From NCBI GenBank assembly GCA_000434735.1, contig FR881237.1:1-13552 (forward strand): DNA of 13,552 nt. Reading direction: 5' to 3'. The position numbers and the translations under genes were made by a program. The notes beneath the pieces were generated by a model. That model had not been told where the DNA came from and ran no database searches. It saw nothing but the letters and a program-made list of their open reading frames with translations. Position 1 is the stretch's first letter; every line of letters starts with the position of its first letter. Positions 1-6,017 of this stretch are shown here, one piece after another. Origin of the DNA: Bacteroides sp. CAG:530 (GTDB taxonomy: Bacteria; Bacteroidota; Bacteroidia; Bacteroidales; Bacteroidaceae).

Positions 1-31
1 GGTTATGCTCTACCAACTGAGCTATTTCCGC
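1..31 (-). tRNA. Partial tRNA, 5' half, probably tRNA-Gly
   Basis: Read on the minus strand this is the 5' half of a tRNA. It has a 7-nt acceptor strand GCGGAAA, then TA, D-stem GCTC, D-loop AGTTGGTA, D-stem GAGC, A26 and the 5' anticodon stem TAACC. The window edge cuts it exactly before the anticodon loop, so the anticodon is not visible. The acceptor and D-arm match what I remember of Bacteroidales tRNA-Gly(GCC), so the amino-acid identity is inferred. A good promoter lies just upstream (48-79), so it need not depend on read-through from argH. Confidence 0.85.
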
Positions 32-41
32 ATATTTTTAA

Positions 42-90
42 CGGGTGCAAATGTAGGGAGTTTTATAATACGCTCCAAACATTTGCACCG
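42..90. repeat. Long inverted repeat around the tRNA promoter
   Basis: The arms are 42-60 and 73-90. CGG(G)TGCAAATGT on the left pairs with ACATTTGCACCG on the right with one bulged G, and an inner GGAG/CTCC pairs as well, leaving a short A/T-rich loop. Read on the plus strand the hairpin is followed by six Ts (91-96), which looks like an intrinsic terminator. On the minus strand, the direction of argH, it follows the argH stop by about a dozen bases but has no clean T-run after it. It may weaken argH read-through, act as an operator, or both. Confidence 0.7.
48..79 (-). promoter_or_regulatory. Bacteroides-type promoter of the tRNA
   Basis: On the minus strand TTTG (79-76) is followed after 20 bp by TACATTTG (55-48). 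This fits the Bacteroidetes housekeeping consensus of a -33 TTTG and a -7 TAnnTTTG. The predicted transcription start is around position 41, about 10 bp before the tRNA 5' end at 31. Both elements sit inside a long inverted repeat. Confidence 0.75.
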
Positions 91-101
91 TTTTTTGTAT
101 T

Positions 102-1445
102 TTATTCTCTTCCTAAGAGTGCTTTTTCGGCTTTTTCGGCTTTTTCAAAACCAAATCCGGCTACTGCTTGACTCATTAATTCCTCAATTTTGTCATTGCA
201 AAGGCAACCGATACTTCCGGCATGGGTGTGGTGTACCTGCTTGTCGGAAGTGAATTTTCCGGCTTCGATGTCAAGACCGACTTTCTTGTAGGCATCGCGG
301 AATGGCATTCCTGCAGAGGCCAGTCGGTTTACTTCTTCTACACTGAATATGTAGAGATACTTGTCATCGTCGAGGATATGTTCGTTTACCTTGAGGCGGT
401 TCATGATGTATGCTGCCATGTGCAGACAGTCTTTCAACTCGCTGAATGCGGGGAGGAAGACTTCCTTTATGATTTGCAAGTCGCGGAAATATCCCGACGG
501 CAGATTGTTCATAATCATCATGATTTGCTGCGGAAGTGCCTGCAATTTATTGCATTTGGCGCGTGTCAACTCAAATACGTCGGGGTTCTTTTTATGCGGC
601 ATGATGCTTGAACCTGTAGTACATTCGTCGGGCAACTTCACGAATCCGAAGTTCTGACTGCTGAACATGCAGGCGTCGAACGCCATCTTTGATACGGTTC
701 CGGCTATAGATGCCAAGGCGAATGCTACGTTGCGCTCCATCTTGCCACGTCCCATCTGTGCATAGACTACATTGTAGTTCATCGAGTCGAAACCCAGAAG
801 ACGGGTAGTCATCTCACGGTCGAGCGGGAACGATGAACCGTATCCGGCAGCCGAGCCCAACGGGTTGCGGTTGCATATCTTATAAGCCGACTGCAAGAAC
901 AGCATATCGTCGGCCAAGCTTTCAGCGTATGCGCCAAACCAAAGTCCGAAAGAAGATGGCATGGCTATCTGCAGATGCGTGTAGCCCGGCATTAGAACAT
1001 CCTTGTATTTGTTGCTTTGGGAAATCAGCACGTGAAACAAATCTTCTGTAGCTTCTGCCACCTGCTTTATCTGTTCGCGTGTAAACAATTTCAAGTCCAC
1101 CAGTACCTGGTCGTTGCGCGAGCGTCCGCTATGTATCTTTTTGCCTACGTCGCCAAGTTTGCGTGTAAGCATAAGTTCCACCTGCGAATGCACATCTTCT
1201 ATTCCGTCTTCTATTACGAAATCACCTTTCTCGATGGTGGTGTAGATATTTTTCAGTTCCTCCAATAATATGGCGAGCTCGTCGGACGTTAGCAGGCCGA
1301 TGCTTTCAAGCATGGTGATGTGAGCCATTGACCCCAGCACGTCATGCTTAGCCAGATATAAGTCCATCTCGCGGTCGTGTCCTACGGTGAAGCGGTCAAT
1401 CTCTTCGTTTACTTGAACGCTTTTTTCCCAAAGTTTCTGAGCCAT
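102..1445 (-). CDS. argH: Argininosuccinate lyase
   Basis: The 447-aa protein catalyses the last step of arginine synthesis: argininosuccinate to arginine and fumarate, in the cytosol, as a homotetramer of the fumarase/aspartase superfamily. Visible motifs are HSGRSRND (residues 105-112), GYTHLQ (154-159) and the superfamily signature GSSIMPHKKNPD (278-289), whose serine loop carries the catalytic base. The segment at 194-210 (NPLGSAAGYGSSFPLDR) differs from the GALAGT form of enterobacterial ArgH and seems typical of the Bacteroidetes branch. Length is slightly below the usual 455-470 aa. The C-terminus is a lysine/glutamate/alanine run from a 9-bp DNA repeat. The gene follows the SRPBCC-like gene by 39 bp without an obvious promoter, so the two are probably co-transcribed. 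Confidence 0.96.
   Translation of the reverse strand: MAQKLWEKSVQVNEEIDRFTVGHDREMDLYLAKHDVLGSMAHITMLESIGLLTSDELAILLEELKNIYTTIEKGDFVIEDGIEDVHSQVELMLTRKLGDVGKKIHSGRSRNDQVLVDLKLFTREQIKQVAEATEDLFHVLISQSNKYKDVLMPGYTHLQIAMPSSFGLWFGAYAESLADDMLFLQSAYKICNRNPLGSAAGYGSSFPLDREMTTRLLGFDSMNYNVVYAQMGRGKMERNVAFALASIAGTVSKMAFDACMFSSQNFGFVKLPDECTTGSSIMPHKKNPDVFELTRAKCNKLQALPQQIMMIMNNLPSGYFRDLQIIKEVFLPAFSELKDCLHMAAYIMNRLKVNEHILDDDKYLYIFSVEEVNRLASAGMPFRDAYKKVGLDIEAGKFTSDKQVHHTHAGSIGCLCNDKIEELMSQAVAGFGFEKAEKAEKALLGRE
121..147. repeat. Three 9-bp tandem repeats in the argH 3' end
   Basis: The unit GCTTTTTCG occurs three times in a row (121-129, 130-138, 139-147, the last with one change). On the coding strand it gives repeated Glu-Lys-Ala codons near the ArgH C-terminus. 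The unit is a multiple of three, so copy-number change would only lengthen or shorten the tail and keep the frame. Confidence 0.85.
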
Positions 1446-1484
1446 GATAAAATTTTTAATGTTGATTTGTATTGTTTCTACTTA

Positions 1485-1910
1485 TTAATAAGGAATCATA
1501 GACAGCATGTCTGCTAGTTTTTCCACTCCTTCTTGCAAAGGCTTGGCTACCATCGCTTTCATGAACATGTTTACTTCGGCGCGGATGGTTACTTTCATCT
1601 TTGCGTTATCCATGCCTTCGGGTAAAATCTGAATCCAAAGGTTCAATGGGATAGGAGTTTTGTCGCCTTCGAATTTGATACATTTCAAAGGTTCGCGCTC
1701 TATGATACGCAGAGTAAGGTTGAATCCTTGCACCTTCAGGGTGAGAGAGTCAGAATCGAATGTCATGTCTTCCAACTTCCCGTCGAGTTTGTCTTTAATC
1801 AAATCCAGACGGTCTCTTACAGAGTTGAGGTTGTTCAGGTCTGACAACTTATTGTATACTCGCTCTTGGCTATAAGGTATATGCTTAATGCTACTTTCGT
1901 ATTGGGCCAT
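1485..1910 (-). CDS. SRPBCC/START-like small protein, function unknown
   Basis: This 141-aa soluble protein has no signal peptide or membrane segment. The N-terminal pattern (an early YSQERVYNKLSDLNNL helix following a short strand), the alternating hydrophobic strands in the middle and a long C-terminal helix (roughly 115-138, containing AKPLQEGVEKLADML) fit the helix-grip fold of the SRPBCC (polyketide cyclase/START-like) superfamily, which holds hydrophobic ligands in a cavity. The family call is from sequence feel, not a profile search, and no ligand can be named. The gene lies between pyrE and argH. No TAnnTTTG box is seen right upstream. It may be transcribed through the folded element at 1934-2021 from the pyrE promoter or from an unrecognised one. 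Confidence 0.75.
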   Translation of the reverse strand: MAQYESSIKHIPYSQERVYNKLSDLNNLNSVRDRLDLIKDKLDGKLEDMTFDSDSLTLKVQGFNLTLRIIEREPLKCIKFEGDKTPIPLNLWIQILPEGMDNAKMKVTIRAEVNMFMKAMVAKPLQEGVEKLADMLSMIPY

Positions 1911-1933
1911 TTCTTTATGTTATTATTATGCAT

Positions 1934-2021
1934 AAAAAAGACACGGTTTACATAGGAATGCCACACGCGCCTGCTTTTGTGCAGAACAGTCCGTGCGCTC
2001 CGTGTGCAAGCCGCGTCTTTT
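1934..2021 (-). terminator. Folded intergenic element: terminator-like, possibly a dispersed repeat
   Basis: On the minus strand (pyrE direction) an 11-bp outer stem forms between AAAAGACGCGG (2021-2011) and CCGTGTCTTTT (1946-1936), with one G-U pair, ending in a run of six Ts (1939-1934). Inside it CACACG (2006-2001) pairs with CGTGTG (1967-1962), and CTGC/GCAG (1984-1971) makes an inner hairpin. On the plus strand the G-U becomes an A-C mismatch, so the minus strand is the favoured transcript. It lies 22 bp after the pyrE stop and 23 bp before the SRPBCC-like start codon. CCGTG-type words recur at 1991, 2000 and 2011, reminiscent of dispersed Bacteroides intergenic repeats. Confidence 0.6.
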
Positions 2022-2043
2022 AATATTCAGATAGTATATTCTA

Positions 2044-2679
2044 TTACTTTCCAGTCCAGTGAGCCGGATCTTCTCTCCAAGCCTGCAGTACAGGGATATC
2101 TTGTTCGCTGATGTAGTTAGTCTTGAGGGCAGCGTCGAGTACAGCGCTGTAGTTGGTCAATGTAACCAATTCTACTTTAGCTTCCTTGAATGCTTCAACA
2201 GAAACGTTGAATCCATAAGTAAATGAAGCTACCATACCGATAACATCACATCCGTTGTTGCGAATAGCTGCAACGGCCTTCAAGCTGCTGCCACCAGTAG
2301 AGATAAGGTCTTCTACTACAACAACTTTCATTCCCGGACGAAGTTCGCCTTCGATAAGGTTTTCCAATCCGTGATCTTTGGGGCTTGAACGTACATATAC
2401 GAACGGCAAGTTTAATTCTTCTGCCACCAATGCGCCCTGAGCGATAGCTCCTGTAGCAACTCCGGCAATAGCGTCTACTTCTCCGAATTTTTCAAGAATG
2501 ACGCGGCAAAGTTCCAATTTCACGAAATTGCGAAGTGCTGGGTATGACAATGTCTTACGGTTGTCGCAATAAATCGGAGATTTCCATCCCGATGCCCAAG
2601 TAAACGGGCTTGTCGGCTGAATTTTTACAGCTTTAACTTTCAATAGTTTTTCTGCGAATAGTCTTTCCAAAGCTTTCAT
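2044..2679 (-). CDS. pyrE: Orotate phosphoribosyltransferase
   Basis: The 211-aa cytosolic enzyme joins orotate to PRPP to give orotidine 5'-monophosphate in de novo pyrimidine synthesis. Visible are the substrate-side segment SPIYCDNRKTLSYP (34-47), the flexible catalytic loop with K101 and H103 (PKDHG) and the PRPP-binding motif VVVVEDLISTGGSS (119-132). Length matches the family. The frame stays open to an ATG at 2730, but that would add 17 hydrophobic residues absent from the family and would cover the promoter box at 2712-2719, so the start at 2679 is chosen. The gene begins a new transcription unit downstream of comF, separated by 103 bp. Confidence 0.95.
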   Translation of the reverse strand: MKALERLFAEKLLKVKAVKIQPTSPFTWASGWKSPIYCDNRKTLSYPALRNFVKLELCRVILEKFGEVDAIAGVATGAIAQGALVAEELNLPFVYVRSSPKDHGLENLIEGELRPGMKVVVVEDLISTGGSSLKAVAAIRNNGCDVIGMVASFTYGFNVSVEAFKEAKVELVTLTNYSAVLDAALKTNYISEQDIPVLQAWREDPAHWTGK

Positions 2680-2711
2680 AACTAAATAATGTCGGATAAT
2701 AAATATTAGCG

Positions 2712-2719
2712 CAAATGTA
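2712..2719 (-). promoter_or_regulatory. -7 box of the pyrE promoter
   Basis: The minus strand reads TACATTTG, matching TAnnTTTG. It places a transcription start near 2705, about 25 bp before the chosen pyrE start codon. I find no good -33 TTTG at the expected distance, so the promoter is weaker than the tRNA promoter or needs help. Confidence 0.5.
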
Positions 2720-2782
2720 TGCAAAACCAACGGATTAAGAAAAGTATGCAGACTTTTTTTTGATAAAAGTGCTTAAACAACT

Positions 2783-3469
2783 TTATTTTGCCCATGCTAG
2801 CGTTAAAATGCTGATGCGTATTTGGGGTATATCTGCTATGGCATCGGCGCACGATATGAGTGTGGCTCCTGTGGTTAGCACATCGTCTATAAGCAGCACG
2901 TGTTTACCCTCTATGTCGGGACATTTTTTGCTTTTGCAGAATAGCTCTTTAGCGTTTTCCCATCGTGCGTATCTTCCTTTATGTGTCTGAGTTACATTGT
3001 TTCGGGTGCGTACTATGGCATCGATAAGAAGTGGAATGCCTGTTTTGCCGGATATACCTTGTGCCAACAGTTCGCTTTGGTTATATCCTCTGCTGCGTAG
3101 TCGGCTACGGTGCAGTGGAACAGGGATGATATAGTCTATGCCATCGAAAAAATGATGCGGAATGAGTTCTTCCGCCATCTGTCTACCCATTTCTACGCAT
3201 AATCGTCTTTGTCCGTAGTACTTCATGGCGTGTAGGATGTCTGCCACTTTTCCTTTCTTGGCATAGTAAAGAAGTGCTGAGGCCCGCTCTATCGGGAAGC
3301 GTCCCCAGAAACATTTCTCCATTTCATTGCCCGTATTATATAGGTGAGTGTAAGGTAGGTCGAGAACGCACCGCAGGCACAGACCTTTCTCGTCTTGCAA
3401 TAGTCGCGCACCGCAAGTCACGCACAGTCGTGGGAAAAAGAACTCGCGTATGTCAGTAAAAATACTCAT
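2783..3469 (-). CDS. comF: ComF family protein (phosphoribosyltransferase-like)
   Basis: The 228-aa protein starts with a four-cysteine zinc module (C16, C19, C31, C34) and ends in a type I phosphoribosyltransferase-like domain. That domain has the segment PVPLHRSRLRSRGYNQSELL (116-135) and the PRPP-loop motif VLLIDDVLTTGAT (191-203). This is the ComF/GntX layout. ComF is needed for handling incoming single-stranded DNA in naturally competent bacteria. Homologues are widespread in species not known to be competent, and the enzymatic substrate is unclear. The start overlaps the end of recX by 17 bp, so the two are probably translationally coupled. No com genes are nearby. Confidence 0.9.
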   Translation of the reverse strand: MSIFTDIREFFFPRLCVTCGARLLQDEKGLCLRCVLDLPYTHLYNTGNEMEKCFWGRFPIERASALLYYAKKGKVADILHAMKYYGQRRLCVEMGRQMAEELIPHHFFDGIDYIIPVPLHRSRLRSRGYNQSELLAQGISGKTGIPLLIDAIVRTRNNVTQTHKGRYARWENAKELFCKSKKCPDIEGKHVLLIDDVLTTGATLISCADAIADIPQIRISILTLAWAK

Positions 3470-3932
3470 CCGCGGTGACCATTTTTATGCATTGCATTGT
3501 TTCTTCTATAGAAAACCCTCGTCCAGCGGCATAGCGCATCAGCTTTTGCGCCCGTTCGTAGTCGTTGCGTGCCTTAATGTTTCTGTTTTTGCTGAGCAGT
3601 AAAGACTTCAGTCCTTCCATATATTCCTTATCGTCTATTTCTTCCATTCCGCACGCTATGTCTTTGTCGTCCAGCTGTCTCATGCGTAACTCCTGGCGTA
3701 TGCGCTGACGTCCCCATCGGTTGAAAAGGTATTTGTCGTGCACAAAGGCTTGGCAGAACCTACTGTTGTTTACGTATCTTTCTTTCTGCAAATGGGCTAT
3801 TATGTTTTGCGCCACTTCATCCGAGGCTCCCCATTGTTTCAGTTTGTTTTCTACCTCCCAACTGCAATGTTCTGCGCTAGAGCAATATGCTTCCGCCTTG
3901 TTTCTCAGTTCGTTTTCAGAGTACTCTTTCAT
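3453..3932 (-). CDS. recX: Regulatory protein RecX
   Basis: This 159-aa, highly charged, all-helical protein fits RecX, which binds RecA filaments and limits recombination and the SOS response. Typical features are repeated three-helix units, the segment ERYVNNSRFCQAFVHDKY (51-68) and the basic stretch RWGRQRIRQELRMRQL (72-87), which match the family pattern of D/N-x-x-F followed by GxxRIxxEL. Length is normal. The start codon overlaps the prmC stop in an ATGA (3929-3932), and the 3' end overlaps comF. recA is not in the window, so this recX is placed in a PrmC-ComF operon and not beside its partner. Confidence 0.88.
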   Translation of the reverse strand: MKEYSENELRNKAEAYCSSAEHCSWEVENKLKQWGASDEVAQNIIAHLQKERYVNNSRFCQAFVHDKYLFNRWGRQRIRQELRMRQLDDKDIACGMEEIDDKEYMEGLKSLLLSKNRNIKARNDYERAQKLMRYAAGRGFSIEETMQCIKMVTADEYFY

Positions 3933-4774
3933 GGTCTTTCTGCTTTTATCATTCTGTCGTTGCCCGATAAGTCTTTTCTCAATTCTACGTTTCTGTATCC
4001 TTTTTTGTGTAGCATATCTACGGTCTCGGTGCCGAAGCGTTGGTTTATCTCGAAGTATAGGGTGCCGTCGGGTGTTAATATCTGCTTTCCGATGTCGGCT
4101 ATTCTTTCATAGAACAACAGCGGGGCGTTGTCGGGTACAAATAGTGCTGTATCTGGTTCCCAGTCGGTTACGTTGGCATCCATGTCTGTACGTTCCGCTT
4201 CGGTTATATAAGGGGGATTACTGACGATGACGTTCGTCATGGTGTCTGTAGGTACTTGTCCAAGCACATCGGTCTGTCGGAATCTTACGTTCGCATCGAG
4301 TCTGTTGGCGTTGTCGGAGGCTATTCTGATGGCATCTTCCGAAATATCCCATGCGTGCACTTCCGATTGTGGCAGATTCTTAGCCAATGATATAGATATG
4401 CATCCGCTACCGGTACCGATATCGAGAATGCGTATGGGTGAATCGTTATCTTTACGGTCGGATATTATCCATTCTACCAACTCTGCTGTTTCTGGGCGCG
4501 GAATCAGTACGCCCGGTTCTACATGAAAGTCTAATCCGCAGAAATAGCAGTTGCCCAATATGTACTGCAAAGGCTCGTTCGCTCTGAGTCTGTTGATAAT
4601 AACTTCTAATTTCTCTGCTTGGTTGGTAGAGAAATTCATATCTTTGCTCGCATATAGGTCGGTAGTCGACAGCTGGAATACATCTGTCAGTATAGCTTTG
4701 GCTATGGCCGATGCCTCTGTGTCTGGATATTGGCCGTTGATGGCTTGCTTTATGTAGTTATAAGCTGGATGCAT
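3929..4774 (-). CDS. prmC: Release factor glutamine methyltransferase
   Basis: This 281-aa SAM-dependent enzyme (also called HemK) methylates the glutamine of the GGQ motif in release factors RF1 and RF2 and so speeds translation termination. It has the N-terminal helical release-factor-binding domain, the linker motif IPRPETAELV (91-100), the SAM-binding motif DIGTGSGCI (118-126) and the catalytic NPPY (186-189). Length is as expected. The frame is open to an ATG at 4870, but that extension would run into ribD on the other strand and across the promoter box at 4793-4800. The start at 4774 (MHPAYNYIKQ) is therefore preferred. It is the first gene of the prmC-recX-comF operon. Confidence 0.95.
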   Translation of the reverse strand: MHPAYNYIKQAINGQYPDTEASAIAKAILTDVFQLSTTDLYASKDMNFSTNQAEKLEVIINRLRANEPLQYILGNCYFCGLDFHVEPGVLIPRPETAELVEWIISDRKDNDSPIRILDIGTGSGCISISLAKNLPQSEVHAWDISEDAIRIASDNANRLDANVRFRQTDVLGQVPTDTMTNVIVSNPPYITEAERTDMDANVTDWEPDTALFVPDNAPLLFYERIADIGKQILTPDGTLYFEINQRFGTETVDMLHKKGYRNVELRKDLSGNDRMIKAERP

Positions 4775-4792
4775 AAAAGAAACATTTAATTG

Positions 4793-4800
4793 CAAAAGTA
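4793..4800 (-). promoter_or_regulatory. -7 box of the prmC operon promoter
   Basis: The minus strand reads TACTTTTG, matching TAnnTTTG, 18 bp upstream of the prmC start codon. That implies a very short leader of roughly 10 bases. No TTTG is found at the -33 distance, which would fall at the beginning of ribD. Confidence 0.45.
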
Positions 4801-4805
4801 AAAAT

Positions 4806-4812
4806 AAAAGGA
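4806..4812 (+). promoter_or_regulatory. Ribosome binding site of ribD
   Basis: AAAAGGA lies 8 bp before the ribD ATG. Most genes in this window have no purine-rich site this clear. It supports the start at 4821. Confidence 0.5.
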
Positions 4813-4820
4813 ATATCGAT

Positions 4821-5855
4821 ATGACGGAAGATGAAAAATATATTCGACGTTGCATACAATTGGCGAGCAACGGACTTTGTACTGCAGCTCCTAATCCGAT
4901 GGTGGGAGCCGTGGTGGTATGCGACGGAAAGATAATAGGAGAGGGGTATCATGTGCATTGCGGCGAAGGTCATGCCGAAGTGAACGCGATAGGTTCCGTA
5001 AAAGATAAGTCGCTGTTGAAGCGTTCTACCATATATGTCAGCTTAGAGCCTTGCTCGCATTACGGAAAAACTCCGCCTTGTGCCGATTTGATTCTGAGCA
5101 TGGGCATACCTCGTGTTGTTGTAGGCTGTGTCGATCCTTTCTCATTGGTTGCCGGTCGTGGCATTCAGAAGTTGAGAAATGGTGGGGTAGAGGTAACGGT
5201 CGGTGTGCTTGAACAAGAATGTCGTGATTTGATACGTCGTTTTGTGGTATTCAATACTCAGAAACGTCCGTACATCACCTTGAAGTGGGCGCAGTCGGCC
5301 GACGGATTCATCGATGTGCGCCGTGAAGGCGGTTCGGCTAAAGTTCTGTCTACTCCTATTTCAAGTCTTTATGTACATAAGCAACGCGCTGAGCATAAGG
5401 CAATTCTTGTAGGACGAAATACTGCACTGCTCGATAATCCTTCGCTTACGGTGCGTGGATGGTCGGGAGCTAACCCGATACGTATGGTGATAGACCGCAA
5501 TTTGACTTTGCCGTCAGATTTGCATCTATTCGACGGAAGCCAGATTACATGGGTATTTACACAGCAGGTTAAAGAGTCTACTCCTTATATTATATACCAC
5601 ACGCTCGATTTTACTCAGGATATACTTCCGCAGATTTGTAAAGTACTATACGAAAATAAGGTGCAGTCGGTACTGGTAGAAGGCGGCACTTGTCTGTTGC
5701 AGTCTTTTATAGACCAAGGACTATGGGATGAAATCTTTATAGAACACGCCCGCTGCGTCTTGAAAGACGGCGTTCCAGCTCCGGTAGTTCCCCACGGCTT
5801 TGCATCAGATTGTGAGTTGCGCGACGGTGTGTTTACAGAGCATTATCAGCAATAA
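4821..5855 (+). CDS. ribD: Bifunctional riboflavin deaminase/reductase RibD
   Basis: The 344-aa protein performs two consecutive steps of riboflavin synthesis: deamination of the pyrimidine intermediate, then NADPH-dependent reduction of the ribose side chain. The N-terminal zinc deaminase domain shows HAE (51-53) and the PCSHYGKTPPC block (77-87), supplying the metal ligands and the catalytic glutamate. The C-terminal reductase domain (about 148-344) shows GRNTALLDNPSLTVR (198-212) and VEGG (286-289). It is slightly shorter than E. coli RibD (367 aa) but complete. It diverges from prmC across 46 bp. No other rib gene and no FMN riboswitch is visible here, and I see no TAnnTTTG box on its strand. 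Confidence 0.95.
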   Translation: MTEDEKYIRRCIQLASNGLCTAAPNPMVGAVVVCDGKIIGEGYHVHCGEGHAEVNAIGSVKDKSLLKRSTIYVSLEPCSHYGKTPPCADLILSMGIPRVVVGCVDPFSLVAGRGIQKLRNGGVEVTVGVLEQECRDLIRRFVVFNTQKRPYITLKWAQSADGFIDVRREGGSAKVLSTPISSLYVHKQRAEHKAILVGRNTALLDNPSLTVRGWSGANPIRMVIDRNLTLPSDLHLFDGSQITWVFTQQVKESTPYIIYHTLDFTQDILPQICKVLYENKVQSVLVEGGTCLLQSFIDQGLWDEIFIEHARCVLKDGVPAPVVPHGFASDCELRDGVFTEHYQQ

Positions 5856-5899
5856 AATTAAGGCGTTTTGGTCTGAAAAATGTCCTGTTTTACAGATTA

Positions 5900-5975
5900 A
5901 AAAGTAGATTCTATCCATAATTTTATATAAAACTTATGGCAAAAGTTCATATTGGGAAAAAAAACATCTACTTTT
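5900..5975. repeat. 10-bp inverted repeat pair in the ribD-lipoprotein gap
   Basis: AAAAGTAGAT at 5900-5909 is the exact reverse complement of ATCTACTTTT at 5966-5975, with 56 bp between. The right arm overlaps the -7 promoter box of the lipoprotein operon. The rest of the gap (5856-6017) is A/T-rich and holds no gene that I can support. Confidence 0.55.
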
Positions 5976-5976
5976 G
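5969..5976 (+). promoter_or_regulatory. -7 box of the lipoprotein-uppS-bamA operon
   Basis: TACTTTTG matches TAnnTTTG and lies 41 bp before the lipoprotein ATG. A TTG at 5952-5954 is nearer than the usual 19-20 bp, so the -33 element is weak. Directly downstream is a 6-bp palindrome CAATTT-GTA-AAATTG (5977-5991) that would span the transcription start. Confidence 0.5.
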
Positions 5977-6017
5977 CAATTTGTAAAATTGTATATTTTA
6001 AAAGAACTGTATAGTAG

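Noticed and set aside
42..96. Plus-strand intrinsic terminator (hairpin plus six Ts)
   Set aside because: The shape is right but no plus-strand gene leads into it. The minus-strand promoter reading explains the sequence better.
2680..2730. Longer PyrE start at 2730
   Set aside because: The extra 17 residues are hydrophobic, unlike the family N-terminus, and the segment contains the likely pyrE promoter box.
2740..2782. Possible terminator after comF on the minus strand
   Set aside because: Only AAAGT/ACTTT pairs, without G/C content; too weak to call.
4775..4870. Longer PrmC start at 4870 giving a membrane-like N-terminus
   Set aside because: It would overlap the beginning of ribD and cover the promoter box. 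PrmC is soluble and the chosen 281-aa length fits the family.
4821..5855. FMN riboswitch control of ribD
   Set aside because: The 46-bp gap upstream is too short for the conserved RFN structure and shows none of its motifs.
5872..5896. Possible terminator after ribD
   Set aside because: The stem is two 4-bp A/T-rich pieces around a mismatch and has no T-run after it.
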